This document shows positions 23,001 through 33,381 of a stretch of 64,000 bases of DNA, piece after piece. Source of the stretch: Malurus cyaneus samueli (Eukaryota; Chordata; Aves; Passeriformes; Maluridae); the NCBI GenBank assembly GCA_009741485.1, contig CM019236.1, positions 56,066,531 to 56,130,530 on the forward strand, in the 5' to 3' direction. The first letter of the stretch is position 1, and every line of letters starts with the position of its first letter. Made by a program: the position numbers and the translations under genes. The notes below the pieces were generated by a model. The model was not told the origin of the DNA, made no database searches, and saw only the letters and a program-made list of their open reading frames with translations.

Positions 23001-23541
23001 CCTGAAGATGTTTGCTTTTCGTACACTTTTCATACAGTCACTCGTAGCTCCCTCAATTATTCTTTTCTAGATTCCTGTTTCCTTTCTTAGTACCTGCACT
23101 CTGTTGCCTGTGTAGTTGTTTGACCTTTCAGCCGGATAACATGCCCAACGTGGGCAGCCCTTTATGGATCCAATGTGGCAAGAGAGGACAGCACTTCTCC
23201 TGCTTCAAAGAAAGCCTACTTCTCCCGGGCTTTCTTTTCAAAAGCTGCGTCCTTTGCTACTCTCAACTTCCCGGGCTAAACAGCCATTGGCTGTTTGCTT
23301 GCTGGGGCCAGTCGCCCGCCAGGCTTCTCCAATCACATCTCAGAATTTCCATCACTCTCTGCTTGGGCGGTGTCCACCGCTTGCTTACCAATTCCAGCTT
23401 GCACAAAACACAGGCTCCTGTGCAGTCATGACAGGCTGGCTCTGAAGCGCAGCACGTGCAGGCCTTTCCTCCCTGCCAGCTGGACAAAGACATTCCTGGA
23501 TCCTTTGCTAAACCCTTGGCTTTCTTCAGCGGCCCAGGCCA
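23000..23541 (+). mobile_element. Possible 5' LTR of a retroviral remnant
   Basis: The sequence drops abruptly from the GC island to moderate GC at about 23000. At 23540-23541 a CA is followed by TT and then TGGTGCCCGGTG, resembling an LTR end and primer binding site as in avian retroviruses (CATTTGGTG...). A gag remnant follows about 2 kb downstream on the same strand. I could not match the site to a specific tRNA or find the LTR start, so this is tentative. Confidence 0.3.
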
Positions 23542-23695
23542 TTTGGTGCCCGGTGTTCGACGTAACGGTGGGGTCGTAGAAGCGAGGTGGTGGTGTGCAG
23601 GAAGTTGGAAGTGACAGATAAGGCTCTTAGAAAGTGCTTGATTAAACAGGCAGATATCTCTAAGTGCTTGCTAGACAGTGTTATTGCTTATTACA

Positions 23696-23747
23696 TGCTG
23701 TCTCGTGTGTCGTGTGTGTTGTGTGTGTCTGTGTGTGTGTCTGGCGT

Positions 23748-23781
<34 letters not shown>

Positions 23782-24710
23782 GTGTCTTGTGTGTGTGTGA
23801 TGTGTGTTGTGATATGTACAATTTCTGTATATGTGTGTGCTGGGTGTGTGTGTGTGTGTCGTTTGTGTGTTGTGTGGTCTGTGGTGTTGTGTCTGTGTGT
23901 CTGTGTGTGTTTTGTGTCTGTGTGTGTGTGCCCTGTCTGGTGTGTTCTGTGTCAGTGTGTTGTTTGTGTGTGTGTTTGTGTCTGTGTGTGTGTGCCTGTC
24001 TGTGTGTGTCTGTGTGGTGTCTGGCTGTGTGTGTTTTGGTGTCTTGTGTTGGTCGTTGTGTCTGCGAGTTTTGTGTGTGTGTGTGTGGTGTCGTGTGTGG
24101 CTAGTGTGTCTGTGTGTGGATGGTGTGTTTGTTGTGTGTGATGTGTGTGTCTGTGTGTGTTGTGTGTGTCGTTGTGTGTGTGTGTTGTGGTCTGTGTGCT
24201 GGTGTGTGCTTTGTGTGTTTTGTGTCTGATGTGTCTGCTGTGTGTTGTGTGTCTGTGTGTGTGTGCCTTATGTGTGTTGTCTGTGTTCGTGTGTGTCTGT
24301 TTAGTGTGGTGTTTGTGTCTGTGTGTGTTTGGCCTGTCTTTGTGTGTTGTCTGTTGGTGGTCGTCTGTGATTGTGTGTAGCTTTTGTGTTTGTTGTCTGT
24401 GTGTGTTGTCTGTGTGTGTGTGCCTGTCTGTGGTGGCGTGTCTGTGTGTCTGTGTGGTAGTTGTGTTGGTGTGTGCCTGTGTGTGTGTGTCTGTTCGATG
24501 TGTGTCTGTGTGTGTCGGTTTGTGTGCTCTGGTGCTTGTGTCTGTGTGTCTGTGTGTGTGTGTTTCAGTCTGTGTGTGTTTGTGTCTGTGGTTGTCGATC
24601 TGTGTCTGTGTGTGTGTGTGTTTCAGTCTGTGTGTGTTTGTGTCTGTGGTTGTCAGTCTGTGTCTGTGTGTGTGTGTTTCAGTTGTGTGTGTGTGTGTGT
24701 CACTGTTTCT
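23696..24710 (+). repeat. TG-rich low-complexity tract, about 1 kb
   Basis: The plus strand is almost entirely T and G with scattered C (TGTGTGTC-type units), and A is rare. It is an expanded and diverged (TG)n array that can adopt left-handed DNA. Five or more overlapping cysteine/valine-rich open frames on the plus strand are artefacts of the repeat. It lies between the possible retroviral primer site and the gag remnant. Confidence 0.95.
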
Positions 24711-25620
24711 TGGGCAGACCCAGATCCCGGCAGTGAAGCACGGACCAGAACCAGGAAGTGGCGCTGCCCAAGAGCCAGGATTCCGGCAGTAAGTTCTATT
24801 TCTTGGTTAGTTTATTGTGTAATGCGTGTTTGCTGTGTTTGGGTGTGCCGTGATCGCATGCTGTGTATGGGAGTTTAAGCGGCAGTGGTTAAACTGGGGT
24901 GCAGGGAGGGTAAACGGGAAGGGAATAGTAACTTAGGGACATCCCCCCACTGCAGTGGTTTTATCTGAGGAGATAAAAGGTACACAAAAGGTAGTTAATG
25001 TGATACAGGTGTGTTGAGGAATAATAAAATCACTGGAATAAAATGGGAAGTTAGTCAGGGTAAAGAAATTATGGCCAAACCTCCCCCTTGGTGTATCATT
25101 ACGTAGACTGGAAAGAATATCGGAAGAGGAGGAGATGGAAAATAAGAATGTTCTATATTAAATATTGAATAATCGGTGGCCTTTACTATAAATTGATGAT
25201 GGGGCAGAATGGCTCACTTTTAGATCTTTAGATGATAAAAGCCTGCTGCAGTTAATGCTGTTCTTGAGGAGAGAGGGAAAGTGGGATGAGGTCTTTTGTG
25301 CAGGTTTTTCACTCTCTGAAAGCACCCTGAGCGGCAGAGGGACTGTGGGATGGTGCCACCACGAGCAGCCCATCGGTACTGGCTTTGGAAGAGAATATCA
25401 AAGCTACTCAAGCAGACTTAAGACCAGGGCTGGTCTCAGCATGCAGTATAGGTGAAAGATGTGCTAAAGCAGACAAGGTTCATCAGGCAGCAGCACAGGA
25501 AGAAGAATGAAGTGATTTTCTTCAACCCCCTGGTAGGAAGCGAGAGGATGAGGCAGACTCGGAGGACACGCCGTCTCCGGCAGGGAGCCCGGTCTGTGCC
25601 AGAAGACGGGGGAAGCATGG
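24711..25620 (+). mobile_element. Retroviral leader-like region
   Basis: The sequence lies between the TG-rich tract and the gag remnant on the same strand. A repeated motif (CCCGGCAGTGAAGC near 24726 and TCCGGCAGTAAGTT near 24782) includes a good splice-donor-like GGCAG|TAAGT context. I see no intact frame; a diverged matrix region may lie at 25450-25620. Confidence 0.35.
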
Positions 25621-26035
25621 CAGAGTCCTGTCAGCACCCCACGGAGGGCAGTAAGGGACTGGGGCAATATCAATGTGATCAGAGTACCTTTTTCTACTGT
25701 TGACATAGAAGCTTGGCAAAAGATTGCAAAAGATTATCGAAGCGATCCAATAATGGTAAGTAAGCATTGTTTTCTAATGAAACAACATAATCCCGATTGG
25801 AATGATATTCACTTGTTATTGGAAGCCGTAACAGAAAGTGAAAAACAATTACTTTTAAAAAGAGCAGAGGATCTGGCTGAAGAAAATCTTGAATTGGTCA
25901 GCACTGTATGCAATCAAACAGGGCCCCTGCGAGTGTCCAAGTGACTTTGTGGAAGTCGAACCAGATGCTATGCGCAGAGATCACAATAGTCCAGAGCAAT
26001 ACCGATCCCAGAGGGGTGGATACAACAGCTAGTGA
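25621..26035 (+). pseudogene. Endogenous retrovirus gag (capsid) remnant
   Basis: The frame containing VPFSTVDIEAWQKIAKDYR (from about 25684) continues through MKQHNPDWNDIHLLLEAV. This is the pattern of retroviral Gag capsid p30-type domains, where 'hqPtW.D...LL' precedes a helix ending in EEkqrvl. There is no ATG at the start, because the open frame only begins at GTG, and the frame ends at 25944. A neighbouring frame continues with a proline- and arginine-containing segment (VEPDAMRRDHNSPEQYRSQR) to a stop near 26033, so one frame break lies near 25935. Nothing resembling protease or polymerase follows. It is a decayed fragment of an old avian endogenous retrovirus, most like gamma-type Gag. 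Confidence 0.7.
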
Positions 26036-27720
26036 GTGTCTCTCTTTTTTGGCCAATGACAGTGGGACATCAGGTGCAAAGTGCAGAAAGTGCGTTCAAG
26101 CGAGAGCAGAAATTTGGAGGCATGGTTATTAAATGAGGCATGGAGGTTGTACAGTAACTGGGAAGGAAAACATAAAGGGGGTTGAGAAGTTAGCGATGTT
26201 GGTGGAAAAGAATGTAGAGGAGAATAAGCGGAAAGGGAGTCAAAAGCAAGGAAAAAGCAAAGCTAGAAAATTGCTGTCTGATAATTAGGAGGCTTGAGAG
26301 TGCACAAGAGCAGGTCGATCGATCGCTAGCCAAATGGTGAAATTTGGATAGAAAAATATTATATTTACAAGTTTACTTGCGTCGGGAGCTTAGGTCCTGT
26401 AGTATTAAGTGATGTTACTAGACTCCAATGCGGGCTCACTTGGGAGCTACAGCTGGCTTTATTCAGAAGGAAACAAAGCAGTTTTTTCCTCAAGTAGGAG
26501 GCTACTGCATCTGTAACTGGTTTTTAGAAGCAGACTGATAAAAGACATGGGAATTCATAGTGAAGAGGTTGAGTTTTCTTCTTAGAATATCTGATGTCAG
26601 ATTCTGAGTGTTCATCGTATTTTGGTTTAGAATTCTATGAAAAGATTTAAGCTTCAGATCGCAAAATAGTTGGAAGATGTTTTTAAATGGATAAGCCAGT
26701 TTCCAAGTTCATGTGGATTCCTCAAGGAGACCTCATCATCAACCAACCTGTTCTTGGAATTTAATTTTTATGAAATAATGGGGGTAATGAGAGCCCATGC
26801 ACTGTAATACATATGTATGTAGTTGTGCAAGTAAAGGCACCAAGATCACCGTGAAACATCCCTAATACAGCTTTGTGGACAGGGATGAAGGAATGACAAT
26901 CCAGTACAGACAGTACAGCATCTATGATGGACTTGATTTTTTGTAAAGATATTTAATCAGTCAAGGTAGGAATGATTTCACAGGCAGAATTTCAGAAACA
27001 TTTGACAGAGAGCCCTTCAGAATCTCCTGAGATGTTTGACTTCATATAAATACACACACATTTTAAAAATATGGTGTATATGGTAAAATAAGCAGTCGCC
27101 CATTGTAACAGTTTGCCTGGTTGGACTGGAATAGTCAATTGGAGATGGTAATTTAAAGATGGTTCTAGTTGCCCATCTGCTACAGTATAACCCATGAAAC
27201 AGAAAAAGTTGCCAAGTCAGAGTCTTCCTTGTTCTGAGGGTAATTTGGAAGAAAATATGTAAATAGTTTGTAAGTGCTCAGAAGTACCTCCTGAAATAAT
27301 ATCTCATCTATTGCTTCTCAGGCAAACAGGAGTAGGGATCAGATCCTTCCCGAGTAGGTGGAATGAAACCAAAGAAAATACACCTCTACTTGTAATATGG
27401 AGCTGTGGTGCTACAGAGAGCTAGAAGTACACAAGAAAAATTGGCATAATCTGTACAGGCTTGTTCTTCTGACTGTTTAGCCCAACATACTTCATTGATT
27501 ACTGAAATAATGGAATAAAACTGTTCCTTCTGCCTTTTTGGAAGCAGTTAAAATCTAATCAAGTAGTCCTATTGTTTAACCTGACTGCCACTAAACTCTT
27601 CTGGCTATAGAATTTCATCTAGCAACAGCTGAGGACAGGTTTGTGACTGTTATGATCCAATTATTAAAGGTTCTTAGAAATACCTCTGCCTGAATTAAAG
27701 TGCAAATGAGACCATATTCC
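26036..27720. other. Possible gag tail, then AT-rich non-coding DNA
   Basis: The first 200-300 bases are purine-rich and may be decayed nucleocapsid or 3' gag sequence with many stops. From about 26350 on I see only AT-rich unique DNA with no gene. Confidence 0.45.
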
Positions 27721-28440
27721 AGTCAGTGGTATGGGTTGTATTTAATAGTAAATATGAGAGAGAGAGAAGAGAGGTACAAGAAAAGGAAATAGAAAATAGG
27801 TCTGGGGGGGGTGGGGGACAGAAAAACAGTGACAGAGACAAAATGAAAAAATATCACCATCAGTGGATGTTGCAGCGCTGATACATTGATCCTGCTTGGT
27901 CTTCGTGGTGATGTCCCCCCAGAAAGCACAAAATCCCATGGATATACGCTCAAGCCAGGTGGCAATATCCATCAGGGTGGGGGCAATCTCTTGTAGCATG
28001 CTCTGCATCTGTTGCGTCTTGTTCAATCCTGTGGTGCAAGGCCTCTGGGGAGCACTTTGTGGGGGTCTTTGATGGATTATGACACCTCTCAGCTGCCACT
28101 CACATGAATGTCCTGCGGATGTGGCCTGTGGGGTTGGGTGTTCCACAGCTGGACCAGTTTGTGTAATGGAGGAGGGGTGTTCACTGCCTCTGACCACAGC
28201 AGTACCCTCTTTTTCCTGCCCCCCATTTCATCAGTGGGGGCAAGTCTGTGGGCTGTGGTTTCCCCCACCCCAAACTCAGCCAGAGATGATTCTCAGTGTG
28301 GCTGGTGGGTTTGGCCTTTTGTGGATGCATTCCTTTCCCCTCAGCCTGAGATGACTGAACAATAGGTTTCCCTTTATCTAATCTCAGCAGTTTAATTTAC
28401 AGTCCACAGTCCCAGTCCAGTATGTTCAGGGAAGTTTCTT
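27721..28440 (-). mobile_element. Probable LTR-retrotransposon segment, minus strand
   Basis: Read on the minus strand, this GC-richer block ends in a long pyrimidine tract, a CTCTCTCTCTC run (27757-27769) and an ATTAAA polyadenylation-like signal near 27738-27743, as LTRs do. A minus-strand open frame of 151 codons (28197-27742) includes MQSMLQEIAPTLMDIATWLE, which I do not recognise. Paired ends and a target duplication were not found. It could instead be part of an unknown non-autonomous element. Confidence 0.4.
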
Positions 28441-30260
28441 TGGCTGCAGCTTCTTCATACAGTTTTGGTTATAATGAGCAAAACTTTATATCTGTGTTTG
28501 GAGCATGAACTATTTCAGTGTTTAACAGTGATACAACAACTATGTCCTTATGACATGCAAAGAAACAGTTTTGAGGTTGTAGACCAGAATTTCTTACAGT
28601 TATTATGATTGCTGGTATGACTGACCCTTTCTGGAGGATTCTCCAAAATGAAACAAATTTACAGTGATAACAAAACATTGCTTTTCTTAAATTTTGGCCA
28701 GAAAAAGGCTAAGAAAATGAGAATAAAAGGTGTTTGTGCCTGTGTTGCAAATAAAATTCAGAACTTCTTTTTCTTTTTCATGTTCTTAAATCATTCAACT
28801 TTCATTTGTTTTAAGATCCTCTGTGTAGATGTATAAGATTAAGCCAATGTATATGTGAATTCCCTGCTCAATCTTCAATCCCACTGAATTACACCATGGT
28901 TTCTTGGCAGAAAGTTCATATCTTCCACTATAAATTTGTGAAAAAGAGTACCTTCATTCTTACTGTACTGCTGCCAAAGTCACAATGTGCAAGGTGCTCC
29001 AAGATTAGGAAATCATAACGACTGTAAAATGGAAGGAAAATATCTAGGGCTAAATTTCTTAAATGATTGATTTTAGCTTTCTCTCTTCATTTAGGACATT
29101 TTCTTAATTTCTTCGTTCTATGATGCGTGCTGAAAAGACACTTTAAAAAATTAACCATAAATTCGGACATATTTTAAAAACTCCAAAGCTGCAGCCTTAA
29201 ACAGCACACCAAACAGTTCACTATGAATAATAATTTTGTAAGCTGTCAATGCTGCTGCTGATACCCAAACCTTAACAAAATATAACAGCATAGTTTAGAA
29301 TTCTGATAAAGAAATTCCTTCCATCTGAACAATGTTAGTTAAAGGTAAGATAGCTGAAAGTGTGATAAATGTGTCTTTGTTGTAGGCAGTTGCATCAAAG
29401 GAATCTCACACAGGACTGAACATCTGCAAGTGCTGTAGCAAATATCATTCATCTGACAGATCAACTAATTTGCTGCAGTTATCCCAGAAAGATTTTACAT
29501 CCAGATAGATGAAGTTTCTGTATAAAATGTAATTTACTGCTGAAATGCCCTAGGAGGAAACTTCACAATTCAGCCGTGCCTATTGAGCCTTTGCCAAATA
29601 CCTCAGGTCCTTAAATAATCGGGCCAAATCTCCATCTGGTGTAAATTAGTGCACCTCCACTGGTGTCAGTGGAACAATTACGATTTGCACCAGAAGAGAG
29701 TATAAGCATCTGTGTTTATTCATGCAAAATAAATGATTTCATGGAATGATTACATTCAATGAAACCATTAAGCATGACATTTACTGGCATCGCATAACTG
29801 CATGCCATCCTGTGTACCTGCAAACACAGGCAGCAACAAACAGAGAGTACTCAAGCTGAATATTGGGTTGAATTTGCAGCAGATATCAAAAGCACCAGTG
29901 ACACCATTCCCTGTTGAAATGAAATTTAATGAGGATGATGGAGAGAAATAATTCTGCAGTCTACCTTTCTCTACTCTTAATTTAATGCTTTGTACAAAGT
30001 TACAGCAACTCAGTCAATTGATGGTGTGTCTTTCCACCTTTTTTTTTTCAATTAATGGAGAATACAGAACGAGTTAATTCTTAAACATAGTGCACTGTAG
30101 AACTGCTTTTAGACAATGCAGACAGAAGTACTCTTTCTTCCCTGAAGCCTTATTAAAGTAATAATCTGTAGCATTCATGTTTTAGTTTAAAATAGCATTT
30201 TATCAGTGAATGTCTCCTGCTTTATTCTTCAATTGTAAAGTATAGAATTATATTAAATTT
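28441..30260. other. AT-rich non-coding DNA
   Basis: No gene is visible. The interval contains the palindromic element listed separately at 29636-29693 and otherwise unique AT-rich sequence. Confidence 0.65.
29636..29693. repeat. Ancient palindromic interspersed repeat core
   Basis: A 58-base imperfect inverted repeat: the outer arms are CTGGTGTAAAT and ATTTGCACCAG, the inner arms CCACTG and CAGTGG, around a GTGT loop. The pattern 'GGTGTAAATyrG...TCAATGG...GATTTACACC' is, from memory, a very common old palindromic element in turtles, crocodilians and birds. The flanking CCAAATCTCC fits the same family. I cannot name the family with certainty. Confidence 0.55.
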
Positions 30261-30261
30261 N
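30261..30261. other. Single unknown base
   Basis: One N lies directly before a GAAA repeat. It is probably a collapsed gap or an unresolved junction. Confidence 0.95.
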
Positions 30262-30262
30262 A

Positions 30263-30340
30263 GGAAAGAAAGAAAGAAAGGAAGAATGAAAGGAAAGAAA
30301 GAAGAAAAAGAGAGGGGAAGGTAGAAAGGTAGAAAGAACA
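30263..30340 (+). repeat. GAAA-rich simple repeat
   Basis: Imperfect (GAAA)n/(GGAAA)n units, purine-only on the plus strand at the start, follow the single N at 30261. The repeat length may be wrong because of the unresolved junction. Confidence 0.85.
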
Positions 30341-31170
30341 ATGATTTTCAGCTGTTTTGATCAGTTCATGATGTGACCCCCAAAAATGATGAATAAAGCT
30401 CCACTGAAAGCAACCGAGTAGCTCTGTTGTAGATAAGAAAAGAGTCAATATATTTTGTGCAACATTTTTCTGCTGTGTCTGAATCGGAAGGATAGTTTTC
30501 TCAGTGCAGGTAATTTTTCCACCTGGTTTATTTTTTCACATATAATTCCTGTTGTTCAATGGGTTAAGAAATCCAACCTGCTGTATTTGCAACAAACAAA
30601 GACTTGTACTGGAGCATTTTACATTTATTTATAGGCATGGACAAAGTAACAATCATACCTTGCATGTCAGCAAGACAAGAATTTTCCTACAGATGAATAA
30701 GATTTCTGGAAATATTCTTCTGTTTGTATAGGGACTGCAGATTGAGGGTAACATGTATGGCTGACACCCCTTTAGCTGTGATAGGCACTAAATTCAAATG
30801 GTCAGTGGAACCTTTTTTCAAACAACAGATATTGAGTTTCCATGCCAATGTAAGGGGTACTCAAGCTTATTTTCTAATTCTTGAGATTTTTAAATCTAGA
30901 AGAGATCATGAAGATCCATTAAGAAGAGCTGTTCTAGAGAGGGCAACAGAACACTTTTGTCCTGTAATAGATTCCTCCAACCAAAATACTTATTTTCCCA
31001 TCAAATCTGTTTGTGGACCCATTCAAACTCCCAAAATAAAATTTTTGTTAAAAAGTTTGTTCTAAATGTGACTTTTACAACTCAGGAATCAATAAAGATG
31101 GATGAATTATTCAGATGAGTTTAGAGAAGAAAAGTCTGACTAATACATGGACATAAACAACTCCTGACTG
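30341..31170. other. AT-rich non-coding DNA
   Basis: One plus-strand open frame at 30724-31065 (113 codons) has no recognisable domain and no splice support, so I treat it as chance. Nothing else is visible. Confidence 0.55.
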
Positions 31171-31378
31171 CCAATAGGTGGATGTGCAATTATCTAAGTT
31201 TTGACTGGCAAGAAAAGGTATCAGAGAAAAAGTAACAATCCAGCCTTTGGCCCTGCAGAACAAAAATATTTCAAATCTCCACTCAGATCTTAAAGGTATA
31301 TCTGGCCTCTTTTGTAGGTACTCCAGATGTCAAAGAGGTCTAGTAATTTGAAAACTGATTTTTTTTTTCTGAATATTT
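31171..31378 (+). repeat. Direct duplication, left copy (208 bp)
   Basis: This copy matches 31380-31587 over 208 bases with no length difference. The only differences are about seven substitutions clustered within 18 bases (31271-31288). The copies are separated by one N at 31379. Confidence 0.95.
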
Positions 31379-31379
31379 N
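31379..31379. other. Single unknown base between duplicate copies
   Basis: One N lies exactly between the two copies of a 208-bp duplication. This placement suggests an assembly join in which overlapping contig ends were not merged. Confidence 0.95.
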
Positions 31380-31587
31380 CCAATAGGTGGATGTGCAATT
31401 ATCTAAGTTTTGACTGGCAAGAAAAGGTATCAGAGAAAAAGTAACAATCCAGCCTTTGGCCCTGCAGAACAAAAGTTTCTGAAATATCCATACAGATCTT
31501 AAAGGTATATCTGGCCTCTTTTGTAGGTACTCCAGATGTCAAAGAGGTCTAGTAATTTGAAAACTGATTTTTTTTTTCTGAATATTT
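31380..31587 (+). repeat. Direct duplication, right copy (208 bp)
   Basis: This is the second copy of the segment at 31171-31378, starting CCAATAGGTGGATG and ending in a T run plus GAATATTT. The sequence continues uniquely after it. Confidence 0.95.
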
Positions 31588-33236
31588 TCTATAAAAATGA
31601 CAGTGGCCCACTTAAAATGTATGTTTTCTTCTCTCTCTTCTAGACTTCATTCCAAAGCCAATGCTGATATAAAAAGGCATTGTGACCACTGAGTACAACA
31701 CTAACAGTGATAGAGGTGGTTGTGGCATTACTGTAGGCATTTTTGAGCATAGTGTGTCTGGTATTATCCTTCAAGAACTGGGTCATTCTGACATACATAG
31801 AGCACAATGTGTACATAGTCAGGAGCACTTGTTTTGTGAAAAACTCACAAAAATATACGCAACACCAAACCCTTTACAAGAAGTCCCTTATTGTAAATAG
31901 ATCACAAGCTTCTTAGAAACAAGACATGTAATACAGGCTGGAGGAAAACTGGGGGAAAAATTTTAGGTGTGCCACACCCCCAAAACAAACCATGTCCTGT
32001 CCCACACATCATTGCAGTGGACTAAAATGTGCATGGGCCTATTTTCTACTTCCTAGCTTTAAAATCATAAAAGCATATTGACTTAAGCTAGCTAAGGAAA
32101 ATCTGTTATTGAGGAAGAAGCCTGAAAAATGCAAATAGTTCAGCAAAACTCAAAAGCTGGTGAATTATACAGAGTCACAGAAAAAAATCATGGAGGATCT
32201 TCTCATTTTAAAAATATGGAAGATCTAATATAATCCTGTTTAAACAAGGAAGAAAAATCAGATTTAGTGTGTTGCACATTCTGACAACCAAAGAATGACA
32301 CTGCCTTGTGATGCCTGATTTCCTAAGTTTTCTTTCACTTGCCTGAATAGTGCAAGCAGAAAAACAATTGGTTCTGATTATAAAAATAGCATATATGTGG
32401 GACTTGTACTCATTTCAGCAAGAAATAGTTCCATACAACTGAGACCATAATCTGGTCCTTGACATTTAAAAGGCCGCAGGCCTCTAATTTTTCCTCCCTA
32501 AAATCTGTGTTCTTTTAAATGCTATGAAACATATATTCATAGATCGTAATGAGGAAAGGCACCATATAAATTCTGAGAAATCATTTCAATACATTTAAAT
32601 TAATTTCTGGAACAAAAGAGAGTTTTTCTGGATTTAGTTTTCACAATAATATGGATAATTAATCTTTCATTCCAAAATTTGTCTGGGGAGAGTGGGAAAT
32701 GGTTTTCATTTGTTACTAAACATCAATCTTAAACGACTCTAAAGACTGCGCCTTTATTTGTCACGCAACATGTTGCATAATCTTTAAACTGTTGACTGAC
32801 GACATTGCAAGCCATATCTTAAAAGACATGATGCAAATATCTCCTTTCAAAACAAAGGAATTCATGCATTTTTTCTCTAGTCTCTTTCATCTTCCTGATC
32901 CTTTCTATTATTTGCATATCAGCGCTGTATTAAGAAAAAAATCTAACTGAAAATAATTTCCTTCAAACCATATAATCACACAACTCTCTTTGTCCAGAGG
33001 CAAAATTCAGGAACCTAATTTGATTTCTTTCTTTTCTTTCCATTTTGTGATGAAATACAGATTTTATTGTAAATCAGATCACATTTGAGACTGAAGAAAA
33101 GAAAACTCATCTACCTCTGCATATTTGGCTAATATCTGTTAAAAGTAAAATTGAGTATCACCCAGTGTGCAGAAAGGTGTCTGAGAAAATAGAAATAGCA
33201 AATACTTAAAACGATAGCTTTTTTATTAATCCATAG
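31588..33236. other. AT-rich non-coding DNA, possible conserved element
   Basis: No gene was seen. The stretch at about 32700-32960 has low repeat content and contains ATTTGCAT-type octamer words, AACATGTTGCATAA and several TAAT sites, so it is a plausible enhancer. This is an inference from word content only. Confidence 0.5.
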
Positions 33237-33381
33237 GCAGCACAGGTGGAACGGACAACAACAGATTTTTTCTCTCTCCTGGACTGGGCCTTGTTAGAAA
33301 AGACTGGTTCTTTGGCTTTCAACAGAAGCATGAAAATAAATGCAAGAAATCTCAGATGGATTGCTCTGTTAAGACAAAGAG
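33237..33381 (+). other. Candidate coding exon
   Basis: A pyrimidine-rich acceptor (CTTTTTTATTAATCCATAG) and a strong donor (GAG|GTAAGT) bracket 145 bases. One frame is open across the whole block and includes FFLSPGLGLVRKDWFFGFQQ and then a cysteine/lysine-rich segment (KHENKCKKSQMDC). The peptide is not low-complexity, and the frame closes at stops just outside both edges. I do not recognise the protein. It could be an internal exon of a long gene spanning this AT-rich region, or an exon of a non-coding RNA. Confidence 0.3.

Noticed and set aside
23587..24878. Overlapping cysteine/valine-rich open frames of 90-215 codons
   Set aside because: They are direct translations of TG-rich repeat DNA in all plus frames and have no gene-like features.
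30724..31065. Plus-strand frame of 113 codons
   Set aside because: I recognise no motif and see no splice context. It is close to the length expected by chance when scanning 64 kb.
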